From Hirundichthys speculiger (lineage: Eukaryota; Chordata; Actinopteri; Beloniformes; Exocoetidae): a stretch of 64,000 nucleotides of DNA. Shown here piece by piece: positions 1 through 10,700 of this stretch (positions within the stretch are counted from its first letter, which is position 1; the number at the start of each line of letters is the position of its first letter). Under the pieces are notes generated by a model. The model did not search any database. It was not told where the DNA came from and worked only from the letters and a program-made list of their open reading frames with translations. The position numbers were made by a program, and so were the translations under genes. The DNA lies in NCBI GenBank assembly GCA_018398805.1, contig JAGFBZ010000567.1, positions 335,001 through 399,000 of the forward strand, in the 5' to 3' direction.

Positions 1-480
1 AGGTCTGAATGTCCTTCAGACGTGCCTGAAGTTTGTCTGACGGTTCTGTTTCCTCTGGTTTCATGGATAAATACAGCTGAGTATCATCAGCGTAGCAATG
101 AACATTGATGTCGTGTCTCTGGATAATATTTCCAGGGGCAGCATGTATAGAGTGAAGAGGATGGGTCCTAACACTGAAACCCTGTGGGATGCCATAGCAG
201 ACCCTCGTCTGTGAGGCAGAAATGTCATGAAGATGAAGGAACTGGAACCTGTCAGATAGATGTGATTTAAACCAGCCTAATGCTGGTCCTTTAATCCCAA
301 TAACCTGCTCTAATCTGAGCAGTAAAATACTGTGATGGATGGTATCAAAGCAGCTCTGAGGTCCAGTAGAACTAGTCCAGATACTAATCCATCATCTGAG
401 ACCATGAGGAGGTCGTTCATAAACCTTTGTACACCAGTGGAGATTTCTGGTCTTTCAAACAGGGGAAGCTTCTAGTCAGG
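1..480 (-). mobile_element. L2-type LINE fragment (reverse-transcriptase part), truncated by window edge
   Basis: Read on the - strand this is a decayed stretch of reverse transcriptase. The complement of 71-94 encodes the catalytic YADDTQLY block, and the complement of about 190-350 encodes the degraded region upstream of it. It aligns by eye, with the same order of landmarks, to the L2 copy at 46683-47060, so the two are copies of one family. The frame is broken in several places, so it is a fossil. The element may continue leftwards out of the window. Confidence 0.75.
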
Positions 481-514
481 AGAACGTCATAAAAAAGTGT
501 CAATTTATTTATGT

Positions 515-553
515 GTAAATTCCCATAATGCAGAAAGCATTATGGGAATTTAC
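515..553. repeat. Perfect 17-bp inverted repeat (hairpin)
   Basis: Arms 515-531 (gtaaattcccataatgc) and 537-553 are exact reverse complements separated by a 5-nt loop (agaaa). It lies between the L2 fragment and unique sequence. It could be a small palindromic MITE remnant, but no TSD was found. Confidence 0.85.
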
Positions 554-1056
554 GGACCAGTGAACTACTTTACTGGTGAAGGAGCAGCTGATTCTGAATC
601 AACTCGTCTTCATGTTTAACGTGTCAATGTTAACACAACTGCACATATGAGGTCATTTATTTCAGTCTCAGTTTCCTCTGTTGTAGACGTACGTCACATA
701 GACATGTAGCGTCTGGATCCTGATAGAAGAACTCGTAACTTCCAGCTCCATCCTGATAAATACTATCAACAGGACCAACATCCATCCATCAGAGCTGCAC
801 TCAGAGGAGATGAAGATGCTCAAGAAAGTAAGGATGGAAGAGGAGTGGAGATGTTGAGGAAGAGACCAAACCGAAGTAAGTCTGAACCTCCACTACCTAC
901 AAGGAGACCCAGCAAGACAAAAATACAGCAGTTCATTCCTGCTGCTTTAAGTCCAACTACATTTTCTTAGAAGGTAAAAACAGGATTCAATTTTTTTTTA
1001 TTGTTTCCCCCGAAGCTCACGACTTGGCTGCAAACACATCCATCACTCATGACACC
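554..1056. other. No gene recognised
   Basis: AT-rich unique-looking sequence. No open frame with protein-like character, splice pattern or known repeat could be supported. Confidence 0.5.
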
Positions 1057-1064
1057 ATCTAATA

Positions 1065-1423
1065 CAGTGCTTCTCAAGTATTTTCTGCTGCGCCCCCCTT
1101 TTGGAAGAATAAAACATTTCACACCCCCCCACACACCCTCCACCCTGACTATAAATAGTATAATTCGTCTATAAAATTGTTATAAGTAGACCTCTGCATA
1201 ACAAAAAAACAGACACAACACTGCTAATACTTCCTGCGCAGTGCGCACACTGTGATAATGAGAGCGCCACTGCCCCCATACTGGAGTACCTGTGCAATTA
1301 CACTTTATTCCAGTATGGCAAAAAAAAAAAAAAAAATTCCCCGGGGTCATGGCATTACACGCCCCCCCTGGCATAGCACCGCGCCCCCCTAAGGCGTCGC
1401 GCCCCACTATTTGAGAAAGACTG
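1065..1423. mobile_element. hAT-type MITE with perfect 8-bp TSD
   Basis: The 359-bp element starts cagtgcttctcaa and ends with the complement of cagtctttctcaaa. These are imperfect terminal inverted repeats of the CAGTGGTTCTCAA type seen in hAT elements. It is flanked by exact direct repeats atctaata at 1057-1064 and 1424-1431, the 8-bp TSD expected for hAT. The interior holds C-runs and an A-run and no transposase, so it is non-autonomous. The 75-residue open frame inside it on the - strand is not a gene. Confidence 0.9.
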
Positions 1424-1431
1424 ATCTAATA

Positions 1432-2570
1432 ACAGATCCAGGACTGATTTAACTCCAGAGTTCTCCTCTAACTAACTCACAGGTTGGACAGATCGGTTTT
1501 CTTGGGTTTCTTGGGTTTTGTGTTTCCAGGATTCACCCAGAGCCGTTTAAACCTGCCTGTTCATGGATTAAGCTGCAGTCACATTTTAAGAGTTACAGCG
1601 AGGAGCATGGGAGGAACCAGCGAGCAGACAGTTTAATGTTCAGCTGGATCTCATGAAACGGTGAATGAAGAACACATTAGGTCATGCTGCGTTTCATTTA
1701 AATACTGGTATTTGTGTCATTTTAGAGCGAAGATAAAGAATAACAGTCATTTTCATTCTTTAACCCCTTCATCACTGGATTTCATTCGATGCCATAAAAT
1801 GACACATGAGAGACTGAAAATGTAAAAATGTGAGCTGACCAGACGTCACAATAACACTGGCTCACAAATACGATGACATGTTTTCCATGATTTTGATGAA
1901 ATGGAGAGACAGAAATGTTTTAGAGGTTTTAGAGCTCTGGACCAGCGACAAGAGTTTATTTAGACAACGTCTCATCATTCCAGTCTTTTAGAAACTATAA
2001 CTTCGGACCGGACTGTTCAAAAAAAAGAGTTGATTTAAAACACAAAGCTGTAATTAGAAACATCTATGTTTTTAGAAACCCTGCAGGTTATGAAAGAAAG
2101 TATTTGATCCTTCTCTTTGAACAAAAATGACTGTTAATGATCATTTAATACCTCTGCTGATGTTTTAGTCTGGATTTGGTTGGTACTCAAAAAAGTGATT
2201 GTGACTCATTTAAAAGTAATTTGGTTAGTTGAAGCAGAGACTTAAGTGTTTACATGAGGGTTCATTGCTCTGAATCAGCATCACCACGTAAAGATGTGAG
2301 TCATTCAGAGGTTTGTTAGCTTGAATCAGTTCGTCTGTCCTCCTGAAGACCTGGATAAATCTGGACGATGACACGAGCTTTGGCTGCTCCCCAGATTCAC
2401 GGCTGCTTGATTGTTCACTGCTCCTGAGGGTCAGAGCTCCTCCCCTGACGGGATCATTAACGGTCTACACCTCATGTTACCACCAGGAGACGACGGGGAC
2501 GCATTTCAGCTCATCAGGAGGGAAATCAAGACGTCAATCAGAGTCAATCAATGCAGCCTTCTTCAGTCCA
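1432..2570. other. No gene recognised
   Basis: AT-rich sequence without a supported exon, RNA gene or repeat family. Confidence 0.5.
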
Positions 2571-2787
2571 GGTCCTCAGGACCCACAGCAGTCCTGTGGG
2601 ACCCTGTCCTCAGGACCCAAAACAGTCCTCTGGGACCCTGTCCTCAGGACCCAAAACAGTCCTCTGGGACCCTGTCCTCAGGACCCACAGCAGTCCTGTG
2701 GGACCCTGTCCTCAGGACCCACAGCAGTCCTGTGGGACCCTGTCCTCAGGACCAGCAGTCCTGTAGGACCCTGTCCTCAGGACCCCT
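2571..2787. repeat. Minisatellite, about 34-bp unit
   Basis: About six tandem units built around gtcctcaggaccc and cagtcctgtgggaccct, with ctc/ctg variants. They give short repetitive open frames on the + strand that are not genes. Confidence 0.9.
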
Positions 2788-2872
2788 ACGTCCTGCAGGG
2801 TTCAGATGTTTTCTGAGGACCAAGACTGAAGAACGTTGCTTTAACTTGAGAGATCAGGGCTGTCAGGGCCAT

Positions 2873-4040
2873 CACCCATCCATCCATTCACCCATCTATT
2901 CATCCATCCATCCATCCATTCATCCATCTATTCATCCATCCATTCATTCATCCATCATCCATCCATCCATTCATCCATCGCCATCCATCCATTCCATCCA
3001 TCATCCATCCATCCATCCCCATCCATCCATCCATCATCCATCCATCATCTCCATCCATCCATCCATCCATCCATCCATCCATCATCATCCATCCATCCAT
3101 CCATCCTCCATCATTCATCCATCCATCCATCCATCCATCCATCCATCCATCCATCCATCATCCAACCATCCAACCCATCCAACCATCAGCCATCCATTCA
3201 TCCATTCAACCATTCATCCATCCATTCATCCATCCACCAACCATACTGCCAACCATCCAACCATCCATTCAACTATCCATCCAACCTTACTGCCATCCAT
3301 CCATCCATCCATCCATCCATCCATCCATCCATCCATCCATCCATCCATCCATTCATCCATCCAACCATCCAGCCAACCATCAAACCAACCATCCATCAAT
3401 CCATCCAACCATCAAACCATCCATCCATCCATCCATCCATCCATCGTTGAACAGCCATCCACCTATCCATCCATTCATCCATCCATCCATCTATTCATCC
3501 ATCCAACCACCCAGCCAACCATCAAACCAACCATTTAACCAACCATCCAGCCATCCATCCATCCAACCATCAAATCAACCATCTGGCCAACCATCCAGCC
3601 ATCCATCCATCCATCCATCCATCCATCCATCCATCCATCCATCCATCCGTTCATCCATCATTGAACAGCCATCCATCCATCCATTGTTGAACAGCCATCC
3701 ATCCATCCATCCATCCATCCATCCATCCAACCATCAAACCAACCATACAGCCTGCCATCCATCCATCCATTCATCCATCCAACCATCCATTCAACCATCC
3801 ATCCAACCATACAGCCAGCCATCCATCCATCCAGCCATCCATTCATCCATCCAACCATCCATCCAACCATCAAACCAACCATCCAACCAACCATCCAACC
3901 ATCCATCCATCCATCCATCCATCCATCCATCCATCCAGCCATCCATCCATCCATCCATCCATCAGACCAACTGTACTGCCAACCATCCAGCCAGCCATCC
4001 ATCCATCCATCCAATCATCCAACCAACTCACATCCAACCC
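2873..4040. repeat. ATCC (TCCA) microsatellite, 1.2 kb
   Basis: Near-continuous catc/catt/caac tetranucleotides. Perfect ATCC runs (for example 3300-3350 and 3600-3650) alternate with stretches of aacc and attc variants. Tetranucleotides give open frames in several phases on both strands (Ser-Ile-His-Pro on +, Met-Asp-Gly-Trp on -). These are composition artefacts. Confidence 0.97.
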
Positions 4041-5223
4041 TCAAACAAGCATGTTCTTGAACCACAGGTTTAATCAGTTGGTTTCAGTGGTTTTGGGTGT
4101 GTTGTAGTGTTGTAGTGTTGTGTTGTACGCACCACTGAAACAATTATTTTCACTCCTTCCTGCAGTGTGCAAATCTGAGTTGTTCCAGAATCACAGAAAT
4201 AGTGATTCACAGTTGTTTTCTTTAGATATTATCAGCTTTGACAGGAAAAATAAGCCTCTCTGAGCACAGACCTGGAAACATGAAGGTGTCATCTCTGCAG
4301 ATGTGCACCGCTTTGGCCTCTGGCCAGTTGGCATGTCAGTCAACTCAGTTTGTTAACTACAAGCTGCAGTGATGGAAAAGGTGCTGAGGAACATAGACAA
4401 AGCTCTTCCACTCTTCTGTTGCTTCAGTAAATCTCCATAAACACAAGGCTGTTTGATATTTCAGACACGGCTGCAGAACGAAGTCAAATATTTAGTTAGT
4501 TCTGGAGCCTTAATGTGGTATTTTTACCGTCTCATTCCTGTTCAGTCAGATGATACTGCTTAGATCATCTGTGACTGCTGTCAGTGATTTCAGATACGTT
4601 TCATGCTGATGACTCTGAGTGAAGGTTGTGTTGCTTTATGCTCCATTGAGTCCCAGCTGAGTATGAGAGAAGTCAACTCTGCTGTCAATTGGAGCGTCAG
4701 CTCTGGATGTTCAGGCTGGTTAGTTCACACCCCTTCAGAGAAGCCCTCAGAGCTGTCACCAAACCTTACACCAACATGGAGGATTAAAGGTGAATTCCTG
4801 GTCATGAAACCTCTTGACAAACTGTAAAGTGGAAATAAACCTGTAAAAACAACGGCATGAAATACAGAAGCTCAGGCTGGAGATGTATTATTGTGTGTGT
4901 AGAAGAAGCTTGTTCAAATGTTGAAGACTGACTTTTATTCTCTCATCTTTAGACAGAATAATTCCAACAGCAGCATATCACTGGGATTTTATTTCTTTTT
5001 TCCTGAGTTATTTGGCTGTAAAATGGCCTCAGCTGCACTGACTGGTCTTTGTACTTGAAGCGGAGCCTGGAGACATCACACAACCTAAGAGTCCTGTCCA
5101 AGACAAACCAGAGACTCTGGGACACTTGTTTAGGAAAGAAGAAACTTCCTGCAATGACAGCTAATTCGTTTTATATTAAAACCTTTATATCGGCTACTTT
5201 ACAGCCGGAAAAAACTTTGGTTT
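4041..5223. other. No gene recognised
   Basis: Moderately AT-rich unique sequence. A 74-residue open frame at 4603-4827 has no recognisable domain and no supporting splice context, so it is not called. Confidence 0.45.
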
Positions 5224-5421
5224 GGTGTGGAGTCTGTTACCTGAGTTAATGTGGAGGTGTGGAGCCTGTTACCTGAGTTAATGTGGAGGTGTGGAGTCTG
5301 TTACCTGAGTTAATGTGGAGGTGTGGAGTCTGTTACCTGAGTTAATGTGGAGGTGTGGAGTCTGTTACCTGAGTTAATGTGGAGGTGTGGAGTCTGTTAC
5401 CTGAGTTAATGTGGAGGTGTG
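5224..5421. repeat. Minisatellite, 32-bp unit, about 6 copies
   Basis: Tandem copies of a unit containing tgttacctgagttaatgtgg followed by aggtgtggagtc. Copies are almost identical (one gcc variant), which points to recent expansion. Confidence 0.95.
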
Positions 5422-5491
5422 GGTTCTCTGCATGTCTCTGTCACGTCTTTGTTTCTGATGTGTTTTGGCTCGTTTCATTCTCTTCCACGTC

Positions 5492-5542
5492 CCTCAGGTG
5501 CCTCAGGTGCCTCAGGTGTATCAGGTGTATCAGGTGTATCAG
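5492..5542. repeat. Short 9-bp tandem repeat
   Basis: Units ctcaggtgc pass into variants tcaggtgta. About five to six copies. Confidence 0.9.
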
Positions 5543-6502
5543 TCCATCCCCACAGCTCTTCAATCATCTTCACAGTTAACGCTGGTTTCCTTGATGTTCC
5601 CTCATGGTGCTGGTGGAGGCAGAGGTGAACTGGATCATCCCTAACCCTAACCCTACTGTTGAGGGCATCTGTTCATGTTGAACAGGAGCAGCTGAGCTCA
5701 CTGAGGATGAGATAATTCTGGCATTTCCTCCATCTGCTCTGTGTCGAGGACAAGCTCACATTTCTGACCAAAGAGACTGATTTGAAAACGGTGAACAAAC
5801 ATTATTTTCTGGCGATTAAGCTTTTTTATGCTGCAAGACATCTGTTAGATATCTTTACTGGTTTCCAGTTAAGAGCTGCTAGCTGTTCTAGTTGGAAAAA
5901 AAAGGATTTAAAAACAGACTTAATGCAGTACAGTAACAACAGAAAGATGCCAAGGAAGCAAATAATTCCTCATTCAAGATTCCTGAGAAAAATGAGAACC
6001 AGCGTCAAGAAAATAAAGTCATTAATCAAAGTGGATAACGATGTCTGAGGAGTTTATTTATGTGGTAACTGGAGAAAAGATATTAGTAGTGAAAGAGGAA
6101 AATAAGATCCAGAACGTGTGTTTCAATGGTAAATTAGTAAATTTAAGATTCTGTTACTAATTAAGACATAAAGACACATTCATGATGAGAGCATATACGG
6201 ACTCAACCAGTAAATTATATTTAAAACAAGATTAATCATCTCATATTTCCAGATGTCAAATGTTGGCAGGAACAGAACAGTTTGCGGCAAATTAAAGTAA
6301 ATGAAAGTATGTGTGCATGTACGTTGACGTGCCTGGTTGAATTCAGTTATCACTTATGTCGTTTCCTGAAGCCGGTGTTGGACTTTAAAACTCCTTATAA
6401 CCCAGTGAGATGTTTTCTTTTCTGTTCCAAATGTCTTTGTAACTGAATAAAAGACCAGAATAAAACAATGTTTTCTGTCTGGTCTCTGAGAGGAAGCGTA
6501 AT
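5543..6502. other. No gene recognised
   Basis: AT-rich. An 88-residue Lys-rich open frame at 5782-6048 resembles no family I know and has no coding context. Confidence 0.45.
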
Positions 6503-6967
6503 GTTAGGGTTGAGGTTAGGGGTTAGGGATTAGGGTTAGGGGTTAGGGGTTGGGGGTTGGGGTTGGGGTTAGGGTTAGGGGTTAGGGTTGGGGTTGGGGT
6601 TGGGGTTAGGGGTTAGGGGTTAGGGGTTAGGGTTATGGGGTTATGGGTTTAGGTTGGGTTAGGGTTAGGGTTTAGGTTGGTGTTGGGGTTCGGGTTGGTT
6701 GGGGTTGGGGTTGGGTTAGGGGTTAGGGGTTAGGGGTTAGGGTTTAGGTTAGGGTTGGGTTTAGGTTGGGGTTTAGGGTTAGGGTTAGGGTTGGGGTTGG
6801 GGTTGGGGTTAGGGTTAGGGTTATGGGTTAGGGGTTCTTGGGTTCGGGTTCGGGTTTTTAGGTTTTGGGTTCGGGTTAGGGGTTAGGGTTATTGGGGTTA
6901 GGGTTAGGGTTTTGGGGTTTAGGGGTTGGGGGTTGGGGTTGGGGTTAGGGTTAGAGGTTAGGGTTAG
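6503..6967 (+). repeat. Degenerate interstitial telomere-like array
   Basis: About 465 bp dominated by TTAGGG, TTAGGGG, TTGGGG and TTCGGG variants, with the G-rich strand on +. TTAGGG is the vertebrate telomere unit. The mixing of variants and the internal position argue for an old interstitial or subtelomeric array rather than a chromosome end. Confidence 0.9.
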
Positions 6968-7712
6968 GCAGACCTGCATGAAACCCTATTTTGAAATTGG
7001 AAACATGTTGAGCTACAGAGACTGATGTTACTGATGACAGAAGGTTGAATAAGTCTCCAGTTCACCAGTCTAACCAGTGTCTGAATGCTCACTGGTGTGG
7101 GAGGATCTGTGAACCACCTGAAAAACGATCCAGATGAGGAACTACACCTGGTATGTTCTGTCCTCTTTTTCTCTTTTTTGCTCGTCCCTTGTTGGAGGAT
7201 GTGATTAGAGGCAGGAGTTAAGACTCCTCCTGAACTGGACAGATTCTTGGCTCAACTCGGAGCTGGATCTCAGAACCAGGCTCTGATGAAGTCCAGAGCT
7301 GGGGAGGACTCTGGGGTTGTGGTTAGAGCTTGAACTGATCCTGAGAGGGCTTTGAATGTGTCTAACTACAGAGAAAAGGAAGTGGCGTCTCAGTCCAGAT
7401 CTGTCACAAGTCCAGTCTCTGTAAACGGAGAACACAGTTCTGTGGATGAAAACATGAACTTCATATTTTGTCGTAACACCTTGAAACCCATTCGTTTTTT
7501 TATTTTTATTTCTATCCCAGCTGTTCTGTCACAAGACTTCCCAGAGATGAATGAGATAAAAAAAAAAAAAAAAACACAAGTCACCAATCCGTCTAATGTG
7601 TTTCTGGACCGAAGGTAGAACCAGCACCTGGAGAAAACCCACACAGAGCAACACAAGGAGAAGGAGTCTGTCTGCCTCATCACTGATGTCTGGTCAACAT
7701 AGGAACAGGAAA
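6968..7712. other. No gene recognised
   Basis: Unique-looking sequence with an A-run near 7557-7576. No supported coding or RNA feature. Confidence 0.45.
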
Positions 7713-10700
7713 CTGGTCTGGTCTGGACCTGCTGGTGCCCTGGAGCTGCTGGTGGTCTGGAGCTGGTGGTGGTCTGGACCTGCTGTGGTGGACTGGGTGG
7801 TGGTGCTGGACCTGCTGGGGGTCTGGAGCTGGTGGTCTAGGCTGGTGGGTCTAGACCTGCTGGTGGTCTGGAGGCTGGTGGTCTGGACCTTCTGGAGGTC
7901 TGGAGCTGCTGGTGGTCTAGGCTGGTGGTGGTCTAGACCTGCTGATGGTCTGGAGCTGCTGGCGGTCTAGGCTGGTGGTGATCTAGACCTGCTGGTGGTC
8001 TGGAGCTGCTGGAGCTGGTGGTGGATCTGGAGCTGGTCTCTGGGCTGTGGCTGTGGTGGTGTCTGGTGCTGGTGCTGGTGGTCTGGAGCTGTGGTGGTCT
8101 GGACCTGGTGGTCTGGACCTGCTGGTGGTCTGGACCTGCTGGTGGTCTAGCTTGCTGGTGGCTGCTGGTGGTCTGGACTGCTGGTCTGGACTGGTCTGGA
8201 CCTGGTGGTCTGGACCTTCTGGTGGTACATGGACCTGGTGGTGCTGGACCTGCTGCTGGTCTGCTGGCTGGTGGTGGTCTAGACCTGCTGGTGGTCTGGA
8301 TCTGCTGGTGATCTGGAGCTGCTGGTGGTCTGGAGCTGGTGGTGGTCTGGACCTTCTGGTGGTCTGGACCTGCTGGTGGTCTGGACCTGCTGGTCTGGAG
8401 CTGCTGGTGGTCTAGGCTGGTGGTGGTCTAGACTGCTGGGTGGTCTGGAGCTGGGTGGTGGAGCTGCTGGGTGGTGGTCTGGACCTGGCTGCTGGTGTCT
8501 GGACCTGCTGCTGGTCTGGAGCTGCTGCTCAGGATGCTGGTTTGGACCTGCTGTGGTCTGGACCTGCTGGTGGTCTGGAACTGCTGGTGGAGGTGCTGGG
8601 ACTGCTGGTGGTCTGGACCTGGTGGTGGTGCTGCTGCTGCTGGTCTAGGGTGGTCCTAGCCTGCTGGTGGTCTGGACCTTCTGACTGTGGTCTGGACCTG
8701 CTCTGGAGCTGTCTGGACTGCTTGGTGGTCTAGGTGTGGTGTCTACCTGCTGGTGGTCTGGAGCTGCTGGTGGTCTAGGCTTGGCTGTGGTGGTCTGGAC
8801 CTGCTGGTGGTCTGGACTGCTGCTGTGGTCTGGAGCTGGTGGTGGTCTGGACGGTGGTGGTGGCTTGGACCTTCTGGTGGTCTGGACCTGCTGGTGGTCT
8901 GGACCTGCTGGTCTGGAGCTGCTGGTGGTCTAGGCTGGTGGTGGTCTAGACCTGCTGGTGGTCTGGAGCTGCTGGTGGTCTGGATCTGCTGTGATCTGGA
9001 GTGCTGGTGTCTGGAGCTGGTGGTGTCTGTTCTGGTGGTCTGCTGGTGGTCTGGACCTGCTGTGCTGGTCTAGCTGGTGGTGGTCTAGCTGGTGTGGTGG
9101 TCTGGACCTTTGGTGGTCTGGAGCTGGTGGTGGTCTGGAGCTGCTGGTGGTCTGGACCTGGCTGGTGGCTGGTGGTCTAGGCTGGTCTGGACCTGCTGCT
9201 GGTCTGGAGCTGCTGCTGGTCAGGAGCTGCTGGTGGTCTGGACCTTCTGGTGGTCTGGACCTGCTGGTGGTGGCCTGGACCTGATGGTGGTGGTCTGGAC
9301 CTGGTTGGTCTGGTGGTATGCGCTGGTCTGGCTGGTGTGGTCTAAGCTGCTGGTGGTCTGGACCTTCTGGTGGTTCTGGACTGCTGGCGGTCTAGGCTGT
9401 GTGTCTGGACCTGCTGGTGGTCTGGAGCTGCTGTGGTCTGGGTGGTCTGGTGGTGGGGACTGCTGGGTGATGGAGCTGCTGGGTCTGGCTGGTGGTGGTC
9501 TAGACCTGCTGGTGGTCTGGACTGCTGCTCTGGGTTGCTGGTGGTCTATCTGGTGGTGGTCCTGCTGGTGGTCTGGACCTTGGTCTGGAGCTGCTGGTGG
9601 TCTAGGCTGGTGGTGGTCTAGACCTGCTGGTGGTCTGGAGCTGCTGGTGGTCTGGAGCTGGTGGTGGTCTGGACCTGGTGGTGGTCTGGACCTGCTGGTG
9701 GTCTGGACCTGCTGCTGGTCTGGCCTGCTGGCTGCTGGTGGTCTGGACTGGTGGTGGTCTGGACCTGCTGGTGGTCTGGAACTGGTGCTGCTGCTGGTCT
9801 GGACCTGGTGGTGCTCTGGACCTGGTGGTGGTCTGGACCTGCTGTAGGTCTAGGCTGTGTTGGTCTGACCTGCTGGTGGTCTGACCTGCTGTGGTCTGGA
9901 TGGACCTTCTGGAGGGTGGTGGTGCGCTGGTGGTCTAGGCTGGTGGTGGTCTGGAGCTGCTGGTGGCTGGAGCTGCTGGCGGTTAGGCTGGTGGTGATCT
10001 AGCCTGCTGGTGGTGGTCTGGAGATGTGGTGGTCTGGACCTGCTGGTTGGAGCTGCTGGTGGGTCTAGGCTGGTGGTGGTCTAGACCTGCTGGTGGTTGG
10101 TCTGCTGGTGGTCTGGAAGCTGCTGGTGGTCTGGAGCTGGGGTGGTCTGGGTGGTCTGGACCCTGCTGGTGGTCTGGAGCTGCTGGTGGTCTGGAGCTGC
10201 TGGTGGTCTGGACCTTCTGGTGGTCTGGACCTGCTGGTGGTCTGGAACTGCTGGTGGTCTGGACCTGCTGGTGGTCTGGACCTGGTGGTGCTTGGACCTG
10301 GTGGTGGTCTGAACCTGCTGTGGTCTAGGCTGGTGTGGTATAACCTGGTGGTCTGGACCTGCTGGTGGTCTGGTCTGGAGTGGAGCTGCTGGGTCTAGGC
10401 TGGTGGTGGTCTAGACCTGCTGGTGTCTGGATGCCTGCTGGTGGGTTGGTCTGGAGCTGCTGGGGTCTAGGCTGGTGGTGGTCTAGACCTGCTGGTGGTC
10501 TGGAGCTGCTGGAGCTGGTGGTCTGGACCTGCTGGACTGGTGCTGGAGCTGCTGGTGGTCTGGTGGTGTGGTCTGGACCTGCTGGTGGTCTGGAGCTCTG
10601 CTGGTGGTCTGGTGGTGGTGCTGGTGGTCTGGACCTGCTGGTGGTCTGGACCTGCTGGTCTGGAGCTGCTGGTGGTCTAGGCTGGTGGTGGTCTAGACCT

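Noticed and set aside
2873..4040. Ser-Ile-His-Pro and Met-Asp-Gly-Trp repeat proteins
   Set aside because: Tetranucleotide microsatellite read in both directions. No gene context.
5782..6048. 88-codon Lys-rich gene
   Set aside because: No homology, no promoter or splice evidence, ordinary length for chance in AT-rich DNA.
6503..6967. True chromosome end
   Set aside because: Variants are too mixed and unique sequence continues on both sides.
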